A DNA stretch of 64,000 nt, from assembly GCF_014898055.3 (NCBI RefSeq), contig NW_023601754.1:48291013-48355012 (forward strand). The letters are read 5' to 3'. Positions 34,831 through 46,811 of the stretch are shown here, piece by piece. Below the pieces are notes generated by a model that did no database searches, was not told where the DNA came from, and was given only the letters and a program-made list of their open reading frames with translations. Source of the DNA: Talpa occidentalis. Taxonomy: Eukaryota > Chordata > Mammalia > Eulipotyphla > Talpidae. The position numbers were made by a program, and so were the translations under genes. The stretch's first letter is position 1; every line of letters starts with the position of its first letter.

Positions 34831-35100
34831 TTTATTTATTTATTATGATTTATTTATTTATGCATACAAGAGCTGAGGTATAGGCCAGAGATACTGTGGT
34901 CAGAGGATCCACTAGAGACAGAGCGGGGAACAGAACACGCACTGACTGAAATACACTGCTGAGGGGAGCAGCGGGCGAGTCAGGAGAGGGCTGCCTCGCC
35001 GTGGGGTTTCTCCCTGGCCGGCAGGGATGGAACTCGTGCTGCAGAGGCTGCGGATCACTTCATAGTGCGGTGCTTAACCCCTTGTGCCACCAGGGAGGCC
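34831..35100 (-). mobile_element. tRNA-derived SINE, second copy of spacer 4
   Basis: Orthologous in position to the copies at 14129 and 27543. It is more diverged (AGATACTGTGGTCAGAGG), in line with the greater age of this unit. Confidence 0.88.
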
Positions 35101-35843
35101 CTAAGTGAGTCTTAATTGTGTTCTCTTTGGATACCCGTGAAGTATCAGCACCATGTGTGCCCCAAACCACCCCCCCCACGTTCCACCCCAGACCCCACCG
35201 TGCTGCTCCCTCCATGCTCTGCCCCTCACGCTCCTCCTCGCTCCTGAGCGTCCTCGTCTGTGTGCCCTGGCGCCCGGACACGTCACCTGGACTCCCCGTC
35301 TGGGCACAAGCCCCCAAGACCCCGAGCGCCCTCCCAGCACATGCTGTGCCCTCTCTGCCATCCGACCTCCTGGCATCGTCTCGGCAACTTGCCCGTCCTC
35401 CCCCATCTGTGTCCCTGCAGAGCCCACTGTCTACCTCCTCCCTGACCTGGTGTCCACCCAGTTCCAGCAGCCCCAAGGCCACGGGCCGGGCGTTCCCTGT
35501 CCCACACACCCATGCTCAGGCCTGGTCTTCCCCGAGAACCCACTGCACCTCGGGCACCATCACCGCCCTGCTGCCCTGATTCCTGTGTGTGACCCTCGCA
35601 GTGAGCAGAGCCTCCCCGGGCCGCCCCTCCTCTGCAGACTCCAGGCTGTCCTGTTTATTCTGGGGCTCCTCCCAGGAACTCTGCCTGCCCCAGCACCCAG
35701 GGAATCAGAGTCTCCCCAACACCCCAATCTCTGGACAGCCGCTGAGGACCCAGAAGTTGTTCTAGGCAATTAGCAGCAGAATTGTTTTCCCGACTCTTCT
35801 GAGCTCCCAGGCCTGTTACTGCCCGGGCAGCTCGTGGGGACCT

Positions 35844-35965
35844 GATAATTGCGGGTCTGACGGGGGGTCCCAGCGGCACACACTATATTCTGGGGTTCAC
35901 TGGGCCCGGCACAAGGACACAGGTTGAGCCTTTCCCTGAGCCCAGCGCCCGGGCGGCAAGAAGCA
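35844..35965 (+). promoter_or_regulatory. V1R-5 promoter remnant and exon 1
   Basis: GATAATTGC at 35844-35852, CTATATT at 35883-35889, donor CA|GTGAGT with GT at 35966. The module is kept although the receptor it serves is broken. The homeodomain-to-TATA distance is 40 bp. Confidence 0.55.
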
Positions 35966-37490
35966 GTGAGTCTGCTCTGTGCTCACGGGGGCGGGTGTGG
36001 GAGGGGACAGGGGTGCAGGAGGGACACGGGCAGGAGGGCACCCGCTCCTGGAGCCAGACCCGGGCAGGCACGCCTTGATCTAGTGAAGACAGCGGGGTGA
36101 AGGCCTCCATTCCTGAGGGCAGCTGGTGCTCTGCTCGGGCCCTCAGGCCCAGGAGGCTGCGGGTCCCTGCAGCCCAGGAGCACCCTGACTCCCCTGACCT
36201 CAGCGTGGTGGTTCTGGGGCTCCTGCTGCTCAGCCTCCTCAGGAGGGGTCCTTGCCTGATGCCCAGGGCCATGGGGCGTCTCGGGGCCTCCCTGCTGGTG
36301 AGACAGGCCCGGGGCTGCACGGGGCTCTGGTCCCGGCCGGAAGCCCGTCTGAGAGCCGGGGGGGAGGAGACGGTCCCCGACACGGCGGGGGAGGCCGCCG
36401 CGGGCACGTTGTTCCGTCTCCTGCCCAGAGAACTGTCCACTCACTGCGGGCAAAGCGGCGCGCAGGAGGAAACAGAGCGGAGGCGATGTCGGGGCCTGTT
36501 GGACCACAGGGACAACGTGACCCTTGACCTGCCCTTTCAGAACGAGCCTCGCGGGGCTGCTCGTGGCGGCGGGGGCAGAACCCGGGACGGTGCGTGTCCT
36601 CTCTGCTCCCCGGGCCGTGGCTTCCCCTCCCCGGCGCGTCTGCGGCCTGGACCCCTGTGCCGCGCCCGGCTCTCTGCTCACCGTGAGGTGAAGGTCAGAC
36701 TCTCCTCAGCGGTTGGGCCCGAGATCTGACGTCGGGGCCGAGCTCGTGCCCACACACGCTTATCACACGGGGTGTGGGGCCCGTCGTCCCGGCTCAGGCC
36801 TTTGCCTGCGGCTCCCGGGGTGAAAGCAGACGGGCTGTTTCCAGGCTCCTGGCGGCTCTGGGCTCCCAAGCCCGGGGTGGGGGGACGGCTCTGCCCTCCC
36901 TGCCCGCGGTGCTCCCAGTTTATTCACAGCCCTGGAGCTTGAGTCCCAGCTTGAATCCGTCTAGAGAAAAACCTTACCAGTGAGTGGAACCTTGTCAGGA
37001 CCCGTCTTGGGAAATGAATCTGCCCTGGAATGGCAGGACACACGTAGGGTCAGTCTGGACTGGCCTCTGTGGAGCCTTGCCTGAGGGGCCCCTGGTGTGT
37101 GTGGGGTCAGTGTCTTCTGTTGTCGCCGCCCAGCCAGGTTCAGCAATCCCGTCGGCCTCAAACCTATAAGTGAATCTGATGAACCAGGAACCTCTGTGTG
37201 CCTGTGCACCCTCTTCTTCCTGAGTCTGCAGTGTCGCTTCGGGAGTCTTTCAGGAAGAAAGGGGGTCCTATTGGTGGCCTCGAATTTGTCATTCTGGTCG
37301 TGCATTCATCACAAAAGTTTCTAAAGGGTTGTGTTTTAAGTGAACTTTTTGTAGTGGAAAGTATTGGTGAGGGGGTGTAGAATGGGGAGACTCATGACCG
37401 CAGTTGACATGATCCAGGAGCCTGAGCCTCGGTTCCTGGACAGGGTCCTCCTACTCAGGAGGCCGGAGTCAGACACTGAGAAGTGACAGG
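35966..37490. other. V1R-5 putative 5' intron, GC-rich, without SINE
   Basis: Related to the intron of the other units at both ends. The middle (about 36400-36960) is a CpG-rich stretch not seen elsewhere in the window, and the SINE of units 1-4, 7 and 8 is absent. The candidate acceptor TGTTGTCGCCGCCCAG near 37120-37135 is conserved. Confidence 0.5.
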
Positions 37491-38472
37491 TTGGGGACCA
37501 GGCATTTGGCCTTAGAAATGATTTTTTTATTACAATCTGTTGGGGATCCTGGGGAATCTCTCTTTCCTTTGCCATCAGCTCTTCCTCTGTTTCACCGGCT
37601 GTGGGCGGAGAGACACAGATTTGATCATTAAGAACCTCATTGTGGCCAATATTTTGGTCCTGATCTCAAGTGGAATCTGCTATCCAGTGACATCCTTGGG
37701 GGAGTCCCCCGCCCTCAATGATTTCGCATGCAAATTTTGCCATTATGGCCGTCAGGTGGGCAGGGGCGTGTCCATGGGCACCACCTGCCTCCTGAGTGTG
37801 GTCCAGGCCGTCACCATCAGCCCCTGGCGCTGCAGGTGGGCATGGCTGAGAGGGTGGGTCCTGCCCTTTGTTGTCCCGTGCTGGGTCCTTATCATGGTGA
37901 AAAATACTGTAATTCTTGTGTTTATGAGCACTAGTTTGAGCACCACAAATGTCTCAAATAGGAAAAATTTTGGACAGTGTTATTCTGTTCATCATGACAA
38001 AATCTCAGACTCAGTTTTCGTGGCCTTACACTCGTTCCCCGACCTCTGCTCTGTGGGGCTCATGGTCTGGGCCAGCGGCTCCATGGTGTGCACCCTGTAC
38101 CGGCACAGGCAGCGGGTCCGGCACCTTCACAGGAGCAGCGCCTCCTCCGCGTCCTCCCCGGAGTTCAGAGCCACCCGCACCATCCTGCTCCTGGTGAGCA
38201 CCTTCGTCTGCTTTTACACCCTCTCCTCCACCTGCCAGGTGTGCTTGAATATCCTGCACAATCCTGACATGGTCCTGGTGAGAACCAGCTCCGTCATCGC
38301 AGCATGGTTCCCGACTCTCAGCCCCTTTGTGCTCATGCCCCGGGACCTGGGTGTGCCCACTGTCTGTGCTGGCAACGCGAGGAATCCGAAACCTCTTCCC
38401 CTGAGGAGAGAGATAAGCTGTGCAGGACAGAAGTGTGAGTGTGATCATGGGCACTGCCTCTCAGAGTCCTGA
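37491..38472 (+). pseudogene. V1R-5: diverged type-1 vomeronasal receptor, start lost and TM1 frameshifted
   Basis: The position of the usual start reads TTG (37491) instead of ATG. The next ATG (37518) leads out of frame because about two bases are missing in TM1 (CAATCTGTTGGGGATCC). From 37540 on, about 310 codons are open: GILGNLSFL, IIKNLIVANILVLISSGICYP, STTCLL-type TM3 (GTTCLLSVVQAVTISP), ECL2 with the sequon NVS and GQC, RHRQRVRHLHR, RATRTILLLVSTFVCF, and FPTLSPFVLMPRDLG. Four residues around the usual GKPPKC before TM4 are missing in frame. The C-terminus is atypical and extended, ending HCLSES. The downstream frame is intact, so the inactivation looks fairly young, or an upstream exon could supply a start; I favour pseudogene. 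Confidence 0.8.
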
Positions 38473-39060
38473 CCATGGCTCCAGTCCACATACCAGGAGC
38501 AGGTGCCAGGACAGCAGGACATCTTCTCCAAGGCAGCCTTAGGGAAGCCTGTGACTGTGTAGAGATGTCACATTGTCCCATGTGCTGAAGTTTTTTTCAT
38601 GCTTGTGTGGAGGGTTCAGGTGTGTGCAATAATTAAGCCCAGTCCTGACACACTGAGTGTTACGGAGAAGTCTGAGTAAAACTTCTGTGCCTAGAATTAA
38701 TTTCCCAAAATAAAATCTGCATGTGGACTTTGAAGAAAAGACACAGGGACACAGCCCATGTAGGCCAGTCCTGGGAGGATAATAGCGGGGACAGGAGACT
38801 CATCACTGAGTCAGGTTTCGGGAGTCAGTGATGCGTTTGCTCATTTCATGCACAGAGGTCGAAGTCTTTGTTTCAAAAGTTGTTTTGAAGAAGGACTAAC
38901 ATGTTCTGTCATTTTATATGAGATTTATTCAGAGAAAATAACCTTCCTTTTGGAGTGACTCTGAGGTAGAGACATGGCTCGGACCTGTGTGTGGCTTCAC
39001 TGTGCTGCTTGCATTTCATCTCATCATTGGACTTTTGGGTGGATTTTCTTTTCTCATTTT
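38473..39060. other. V1R-5 3' flank, nothing recognised
   Basis: Contains AATAAA in CCCAAAATAAAATCTGC near 38705, a possible poly(A) signal for V1R-5. No other feature seen. Confidence 0.4.
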
Positions 39061-39321
39061 TTAAAAAGATTTATTTATTTATTTATACAAGCACTGGGTA
39101 CAGTCAGAAGCACGGGAGGGTGAGAGAATTCACCAGAGCCTGAGCAGGGAGCATAACAGACAGACTGACGAAATACACTGCTGAGGGGAGCAGCGGGAGG
39201 CAGGAGAGGTCTGTGCGCCATTTGGGACCCTCACCCGGTGGCCGGGGATCGAACCGGCGCTGCAGAGGCTGTGGGCAGTTTCACAAGCCAGCGCTCAACC
39301 GCTGCGCCACAGAGGAGGCCC
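39061..39321 (-). mobile_element. tRNA-derived SINE
   Basis: From TTAAAAAGATTTATTTATTT to GCTGCGCCACAGAGGAGGCC, with a well-kept B box complement (GGGATCGAACCGG). The imperfect flanks TCTTTTCTCATTTT and TCTTCTCTCAATTTT suggest the duplication. Confidence 0.9.
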
Positions 39322-40824
39322 TCTTCTCTCAATTTTTATGATTGGCCAATGAGTTATAAAATGAGCAAGTAAGTAAATAAATAAATGACATCGGGTGATG
39401 ACGACAATTAAAGAGACTTGAATTGCACAGAGTTGGGGTATGTAGCCACTCACGTATTAGAATTGCATTAAGTTTCCTGATATACTTCTGGAAGATCAGT
39501 TAATTCCTGCTCTTCTTCACCTTCTAAAAAATAGAGACCTAGAAACTTAGAAATATATTATTTACATTTTTCACCTTTCTGACTTCCAGCAACACAGATG
39601 GGTCCTGTGTGAGCAACACTGTATGACAGATGTGACCATTTGCACATAACAGCATAGGGGGCTTAGGTCAGCAGTTGTTCAGCCTAATCATATTTCAGCT
39701 TTCTGTCTCTCCACTTGCCTGCCTGTGTATCCAGTCCCTTCTTCACCATTAAAGACATATCAGACACAAGAAAGGCTCCAGGAGTCTTCTTGATTTCTGA
39801 ATTAACAATGAATATGCCTGGCCCGGGATGGATGCGTATCAATGGGCGTAGTTAGCAGGATTTGAGCCAAATGGGTATGGAGCCATCTGACCCCATGGAG
39901 GGACTGAGGCTGGCAGTCATGAGAAGGTGGTACGTGGTGGCCACCCACCCTCTCTCTGTGGGCACCTCCCCTGAATGGCCTGAGGTAGACGGATCCCGGT
40001 TGCAGGTGGAATAGGCACTGTGCAAGGCAGACCTTGGGCTCGCAAGTGCCCATGAGGTGGCAACAGGAGCTGTTGGATGGGTGTTGTTCTCAGCTCCTGG
40101 AGAGTCTATGAAGTGAGAGAAGGCCAAAGTGTGTGAGCTGCAGAATGACACCCAGGCCCTGAGAGGCCTCTTGAGTACTCTGGAGAAGATCCAGCAAGAC
40201 CCGAGTGTCAGATGTCAGCAGTATCTCGTCCTCCAAGATTTTTTCATTTGCACATTCAACAGTGAACCTGCCATGCCTGGGACTCTTGCACCAGCTATAC
40301 CCACACAGATCAAGCAGACTCGTGGTGGGTATGATGTGTGTGATGTGCGGATATGGTGGGTGTCAATAACGTGCACACCTATATCCATGTCCCCTTAAAG
40401 TCAATCAATGTATTTATCAGTATATTGGAAATTTGTCCCTTGGAACTAATGGCAAACAGTATTAACAAAAATAGTGATATTCTGCAAAAGATATGTTGCG
40501 TGATATGTATATAGCCAGAAAATTGTTTAATTGTTAAAATATAAACCTGTTTTTACTATTATCATTATAATATTTAACCATAGCTCTTAAAAAATAATCC
40601 AGTGTCCATAGTAACATTTGTTTGATCTTAAAAGTGTGAATTCATCTTTAAGTTCATATAATATCGGTAATTTGGACATAGAATTTCTTTTCTTATTTAA
40701 TCTGTGGGAACTTTTTCCCATTGTTTTTAAATGTAACTCTGCAAGAAATGCAGTTTTCTTTGCTACATTATTAGCTACATTTTCATTGAAAGTTATTTAC
40801 ATAGTATTGTTTGTTTTTAACCTA
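39322..40824. other. Diverged array spacer with a short coiled-coil-like frame
   Basis: From about 40390 the sequence is a diverged copy of the array 3' flank (compare AACCATAGCTCTTAAAAA). The part at 39430-40380 is not shared. In it a frame near 40117-40240 reads EKAKVCELQNDTQALRGLLS followed by TLEKIQQDPSVRCQQYL, which looks like a helical protein segment. I do not recognise it; it has no start context and a stop just upstream. It could be a pseudogene fragment or chance. Confidence 0.35.
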
Positions 40825-41168
40825 GAAATTTGTCTATTTCTTTTTTTTTTTTTTATGGAGGCATGTTTTATTTATTTGTTTGTTTGTTTGCTTGTTCTGT
40901 TTATACATGCACTGGGTACAGTCAGAAGCGCGGGAGGGTGAGAGAACCCACCAGAGCCAGAGCGGGGAGCAGAGCAGGCAGAAGGACCGAAGAACACTGC
41001 TGAGGGGAGCAGCGGGCGGCAGGAGAGGTCTGCGCGCCATGTGGGACCCTCCTCTGGTGGCCGGGGAGCAGCCGGGGATCGAACCGGCGCCGCAGAGGCC
41101 GCGGGCAGCCTCGCAACCCAGCGCTCAACCGCTGCGCCACCGGGGAGGCCCGAAATTTGTCTATTTCT
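40825..41168 (-). mobile_element. tRNA-derived SINE with perfect 17-bp target-site duplication
   Basis: The element is 40842-41151. GAAATTTGTCTATTTCT occurs at 40825-40841 and 41152-41168. The B box complement is near consensus (GGGATCGAACCGGCGCC). It is an independent insertion beside the unoccupied site of the array SINE (AGTATTGTTTGTTTTTAACC at about 40804-40823). Confidence 0.93.
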
Positions 41169-41793
41169 GACAGCTCATCAGAGCTTTATTTAGTAACTTG
41201 GACCCAAATTTACCACACAACATGGAAATACGAGTCCATTTACTCCATTCCATCTTTATAAGCCCGCCGGCGTGTGTTTTATGTATTTAAATACCCACCC
41301 CTTGTGTGTGCAGAGTTCAGTTCCCATGAGCTCACCTTGTCCTCAGTCCTGGGATCTACAAAGAGGGTGTTATCTGCCCCCAACCTGTTTCCTCTCCCCA
41401 CCCCATGCCTTAGGCCATTCTGCTCTGCCACCTGCCCCGGGGTCACCACCAGGTGGGGCCCTTTCTGTGGAGGAGGTGGAGCAAGCACCTTCCTCTTTGG
41501 GTCTATTTGATGCTGTCTGCGTGTTTCCTACTGACCTGATGTTGGTCCTTCCCTGGCGATGCTGTCCAGGACCCTTTTTTGTGATTAGCAAACGCCTAAT
41601 CATTGCGGTTATTTTTGCCCAGCGAGGCCCTGCAGATCCTTCCCATCCAGGGGGCAGGCAGGAGAGGCTTTGTTCTAATTCGATAAATGTGTGCCTCTTG
41701 AGCGGGTGCTCTGACCACAATTGGAGCCCTACACCCTGCACATCCGGCTGTGTCCTTAGGGTGCAGTTCTGCCCAGAACCCAATGGGGGTGTT
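41169..41793. other. Right end of the first array block
   Basis: A diverged copy of the spacer segment that in other units follows the SINE: CTCAGTCCTGGGATC, then GGGGCCCTTTCTGTGGAGGA, then GGCTGTGTCCTTAGGG. Similarity to array units stops near 41793 (CCCAATGGGGG). Confidence 0.55.
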
Positions 41794-44700
41794 CCAGCTG
41801 TCCCCAGCTGATGCTGACAGACCTGAGGGGCAACCCTAGGTCAGGGCTGGGGACTCAGGGGAGCCATCCCTGCCTGCAGGAGTAACAGACGCCTCCGCTA
41901 GGGGTCACCAGGTGAATGGATGGGATTGTTGTCATCACACCTGACACCAGTCATCATCAGGTGGGCGGGGCAGCCTGGCCTGGCCCAGAAACCTCAGGGA
42001 CAGACCTGCTAGGTTGGTCTCCCAGGACAGGTACTCTGGATATCTGATGTCCACTTTGCCTGTTGGGGGGGGGTGGTTTGAAGTCCCCACTGTGCATTGG
42101 GCAAACCCAGCCTGAGATGGCCCCTGTGTGACACCTCCCTCCCCTCAGAGGAGGTCGGTGGGGGATCACCCTGGTCCCCCTCACTGCCTCTGCTCAGCCT
42201 CATCCTGACCCATGGCTGCTGCATGGGTGTGGGCACGAGGGGGCGATGCTCTTACCAAGACAGGAGGCCAGAGAGGTGAGCCCCCCACTCCATGTCTTGG
42301 TCACCTGACCCCATTCCTCCTGTGGTCTGGCCTCTACGGTTGCCCCTGGCCCAGGCACAAGCTGGCTTGTGTGTGGACTCCTTCCTGGGCCTTTGAATCG
42401 TCAGGCTGGGACTGGAGAGCAAAAGTCCTCAGGAGGGGGCACCTGGTTGGACTTGGGAGACCCCGAGACGCTCCTACCTGGTGACCAAGAGCATTCAGGG
42501 CAGGGGCCCTGTGAAGACACTGGACCCAAAGGTCGGGCTGTGTCTGATCCTGTAGTTCAAGGTGGGCAGTGCAATGGAGGTGGCTCCCCTTGACCTGGGC
42601 TCAGATCCCCCACAGCCCAGCCCACCCTCAGGGTACAGAGCTGGCGGCTCGGCCTCTGCTCAGCATGGTCCGGGATAAAGGGGCCCCACTAGACCAGAGG
42701 GTTGCAGCTCGATGGGGTACTCAGGCTATATGTGTGGGAGTCTTCTGTCCCTCCGTGGAAGGGTGTGGGGGGAACCCCAGGGCTGTCGGTTCTGGGGAGG
42801 CTCAGGGTGGCTGTCCCAAGGGTGGTTCAGGGCTCGCTGTCCCCTTCCAGGTCGTGGCCAATGACAGGCCACTTCTATCTATCTGTCTGTCTGTCTATCT
42901 ACCCTGTGTCCTCAGTCAATCTCTAGTCAGTCAGGAGATGGAGCAGAAAAAAATAGAGAGGACCCACATTCTTATAAATCCTGTGCGTACATGCGTGTAT
43001 TGGTGTCTGTATTTTTGCCCATTACGTCATTTTCGTTATCATCCGTGTGTTGAAAAGTTGCACGGTAAGGAAAATCTGCACTGTCGGTGATGGTACCCGT
43101 GGGTGCGTCCATTATGGGAGGCCGTGGAGATGCCTCAGAAAATCAAATAAAGGAATTCCCCACGGGCAGCTGACCTCCGCCGCCAAAATACAAAAACACC
43201 AATTTGGGGAGATACACACGCCAGTGTTGGGCTGTCTTTACAGTAGGGGAGGAAGGAACCCATGTGTCCGTGAAAGGATGCGTCGGTGCACGCGCGTGCA
43301 CACACACACACACACACTGTGTGTGTCCCCCGCCATACACAACCTGCCTTTTGCTGTGTCGGGTGGACCTAGGGGCTGTTATGCTTGGAGAAATGAGTCA
43401 GCCAGGGAGCGACCAGCAGGACAGGGCCTCATTCACCAGCGCTTTGGAGAGAAACCAGGAGAGAAAACCACCCCCTGTAGGACCAGGCGCTGCTCAGTAG
43501 TTGGTGGGGTAGGGAGTGGTAACGGGAAGACGCGATCGGCACAGTGTGGGGTAGAGTTGGGCTTTGGGGACACCCTGGTGTCGTGGCGCAGGCCTGACTG
43601 TCCTGAGCGGCCCGGGCGGGTCAGCCTCACCCGGCTGGCCGAGCTCCCGCCTCGTCTCGCTCCATCCTCCGCCCTGAATCTGACCGGCTTCCCGCACTGG
43701 TTGGCCTGGAGCACCCACCGGTGAGAGGCCAGGTGTCCCCCTCTCTGGGAAAGGCACACCCCCTCTGTTCAGTTTGCAGTCCACAGGCCTGCTCTTCTGG
43801 ACCAGGGGTCAGAGGCGCTTGCGCCCAAGGCGTGTGGCGTGTGCACGTTGGGGAGCAGGAACTGACATGGCTGCGGGTGCTGGCGTTGGGGCGCAGGCCC
43901 TGACATGGACGCCGGGTGGAGGTGGAGAGCACAGGCCTCCTGGGGGACCCCATGACGGCAGGGGAACCCTGGGGGACACCGGGCCTGCTTTTCTGTCTCC
44001 CGAATCCCCCTGGTCACTGCTCGGCAGGGCGTCCGGCCCAGGGCCCAGGTCCCCACCCACCTCCGGGGCCCAGAGGACATTGGCCACGAGGCTGATTCCA
44101 GAGGCTTGAGATCTAGTGGGAGTTTCCTTCCAAGGTTTTCACTCGCCTGGGGCAGGTGTCTCCTTCCTTCTTCCCAGTCGCGCCCTGTGCAAAGGGGTCG
44201 CCTGTCCTGTGTGCCCAGCTGGGTCACCACGCATTGGGAAGGGCAGAGACGTGGTCAAGGTAAAGGTGACTTGTATGTGAGGACATGAATTTGGGGCCCA
44301 GTCTGAGTGTGGTGGGCTGAATGGTGTCGCTCCAAACCGAGAGATCAAAGCCGTGAAGTACAGAAGCCCAGAAAGTATTTCAGGACAGGGCCGTTCAAAG
44401 GGACCCGTTCCCACGAGGCCTGACGGGTGTCATTCTAGCAAGAGGGCGTTTGACACCAGAGAGACAGCAGCGCGATGAAGAGGGAGCGTGGGAGGACGCA
44501 GGAGAAGGGGCGCTGCAGACGGAGAGGGCCCGGCTGACCTTGACCTGGTCTCCACACCAGGTCAGCGGGATGTGTCCGCTTCAGCTCTTGGACCTGTGCC
44601 CTAGAAAATGAGCGAAAGGGAAGGGCTTGCCCATTCCTTCCCGGGACCCCACCGGGCACCCAGTTCTCCTTCCCTACAGGTCTAGGTCTCTGGGGTGGCA

Positions 44701-44880
44701 GCTGGAGGCCGACCCTCTCAGACAGTAGAGCCTGGGGTGGATGGCACGGGAAGGGGCAGAGCCGGGGACACTTCCTCCCTCTGTGACCTGCTCGCGGCTC
44801 GATGAGGAGGGAGGCCGGCGCCGGGCTGCGGCAGGGCTAGCGGGTTTCTGCTGGCAGAGATGGCTGGCTGGTGTGGTTTG
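41794..44880. other. Non-array island, no gene recognised
   Basis: Not similar to array units. It holds a TCTA/TCTG microsatellite (42873-42902) and an AC/GT tract (about 43298-43327). Several long frames (for example 43047-43724 plus) have no recognisable domains and overlap long frames on the other strand, as expected in GC-rich DNA. Confidence 0.4.
42873..42902. repeat. TCTA/TCTG microsatellite
   Basis: An interrupted tetranucleotide tract reading TCTATCTATCTGTCTGTCTG and then TCTATCTA. Confidence 0.9.
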
Positions 44881-45138
44881 TTTTAGATTTATTTATTTAT
44901 GCAAACAAGAACTGGGGTGCAGGCCAGAGGTACGGGGGTGAGAGGAGTCGCCAGAGACAGAGTGGGGAGCAGAACAGGTGGATCGACGGAAACACACTGC
45001 TGAGGGGACAGCGGGGAGACAGGAGAGGTCTGCTGCGCCATGTGGGTAGCTCCCTGGCCGGGGATGAAACTCCTGCTGCAGAGGCTGCGGATCGCTGCAC
45101 GGTGCTGTGCTTAACCCCCGGCGCCACCAGGGAAGCCT
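44881..45138 (-). mobile_element. tRNA-derived SINE
   Basis: From TTTTAGATTTATTTATTTAT to GCGCCACCAGGGAAGCC. The B box complement is decayed (GGGATGAAACTCC). Confidence 0.88.
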
Positions 45139-46811
45139 CCACTCTTCATCGTCTACTCTAAGCTCCTGTCACGTCCCAGCTTCCCTCTTCCTGGGCGCGG
45201 ACTCTGGGCAGCTCAGGCCCATCCGTGGCAGGCTGGGGCTTCTTGGTCACCGGGATCAGTGGGACGTCTTGTCGGGGCGGGGCATTCTTCCCTCCAAGTG
45301 GAACCCCCAGTTCCACATTCACTCTCAGTGCTGCCCTTATTTCGTTTTCTGAGGAAATCTCTCCCTCCACAGGGCGGGGGGAGATGGGGAATTGCGCTGT
45401 AGTCTCATCCTTGAATAGGAAACTGCTGTGCTTTTGAAACTGCCCTTTGGGGGTTAGGCTTCCAGTCAACCCCAGCTGCATCCTCTGACCTCCCTGAGGA
45501 CACACAGCACCCGAGAGGCTGCCTGTCGCCTCCAGCCCCGTTTGGCATGAGCAGGGCCTCATCCGACGCCAGACTTCTGAAATCAGGCTCATCCTCAGCA
45601 GACATGAGTCTGCGTTGCTTTGTCTTCTAATTCCAGCTTTAGCTAAACTCACCCCAAAGGTGGTGTTGAAGGGCTGACCTCCCTAGTTTGCTAGACACCA
45701 GCATTGATGTTGGGGGAGGGGAGACGTGCGGGGGTTGTTGGAGCCCATGGGTGCCCCAAACAACCCTTGTGAGTTTTTCCAGCTCACTACTTCCCAGGGG
45801 CTACGGTGTTTGAGGACCACGGGACTTGTCTCTTAATCTCCCCCGGCTCATACAACCTCCCCCGTTGCCGTCCCTTGACAACAGTCTCACGCTCACCCTA
45901 CAGCATTGTGTCTTGGCTGCTACCCCAAAGAGTGATGTTGATGTTGTCCATAGCATCCAAAGCACTTGTTAGACAAACCCCCACGTACAAGAGCCAGGGA
46001 CAAATGTCAAGGCTCATCTGACAAGACAGACACACACACGAGAAGCCTGTGTGGATGCGTCTCGGTGCCCCCAGGACACACTTCCTGCCGCCTTCACGGG
46101 AGCCCACCACTTGGCCATCCAGGCTGATGAGGACGCACGATGTACACAACATACGGGAACCATAGCCAGAGCTGCAGAGTGTTGAACCGTGGGCCCACTC
46201 AACAGTGAGCAGAGCGAAAGAACTTTATGAAGGAAATAGCCAGCCCCTGTGTTCACTGCCAGGTCTGAGGAGAGCTGAGCGAGGACAGATAAGAAGCAGA
46301 AGAGCTTCCACACGGGAGAGGTCCCGAAAAGGGTTGCTGCCGGGCGGGAACAACATGAGGTTTGACAGTCACGCTCATGTCTGGGGCGAGGGCAACAGCA
46401 GTGGTGGCCACCCGGTGTCTTGATTGGCTGTTTGGGACTTATGTCCTCCTGTAGGTGAACTGGCGATTTCTCAACCCATGCTTTGACTTCTCACTTGTTA
46501 GTCACGTTTCCCTCCCGTTATGTCCCTCAGGGGCCCAGCCCTCATCTGCCAAGATCTAACCCCTCAAATAGCATGAGGAGTATGGACCCAGTCGTTCAGC
46601 TTTCCTCGTGCAGCAGCGGGTGGGGCGCCTGGCGTCAGGACTTGAGGTGTGAGAATAGACTGGGCTGCTTGACTCGCCCCCACAAGACCATGAACACCCC
46701 CAACAGGTGAAAGAGCCCCCCACCTTTCCGAGTCTCCCTCACTAAGCCCTAAATGGATTTGTGGACACGGCGAATGACTACACCACCGAATATTCTGCAG
46801 ACACAGACAAA
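45139..46811. other. Non-array island downstream of V1R-6, nothing recognised
   Basis: A 164-codon minus-strand frame (45652-45158) has no recognisable motif. I see no poly(A) signal for V1R-6 close to its stop. Confidence 0.35.

Noticed and set aside
45158..45652. A 164-codon minus-strand frame
   Set aside because: No recognisable domain, no supporting start or poly(A) context, single copy in GC-rich DNA.
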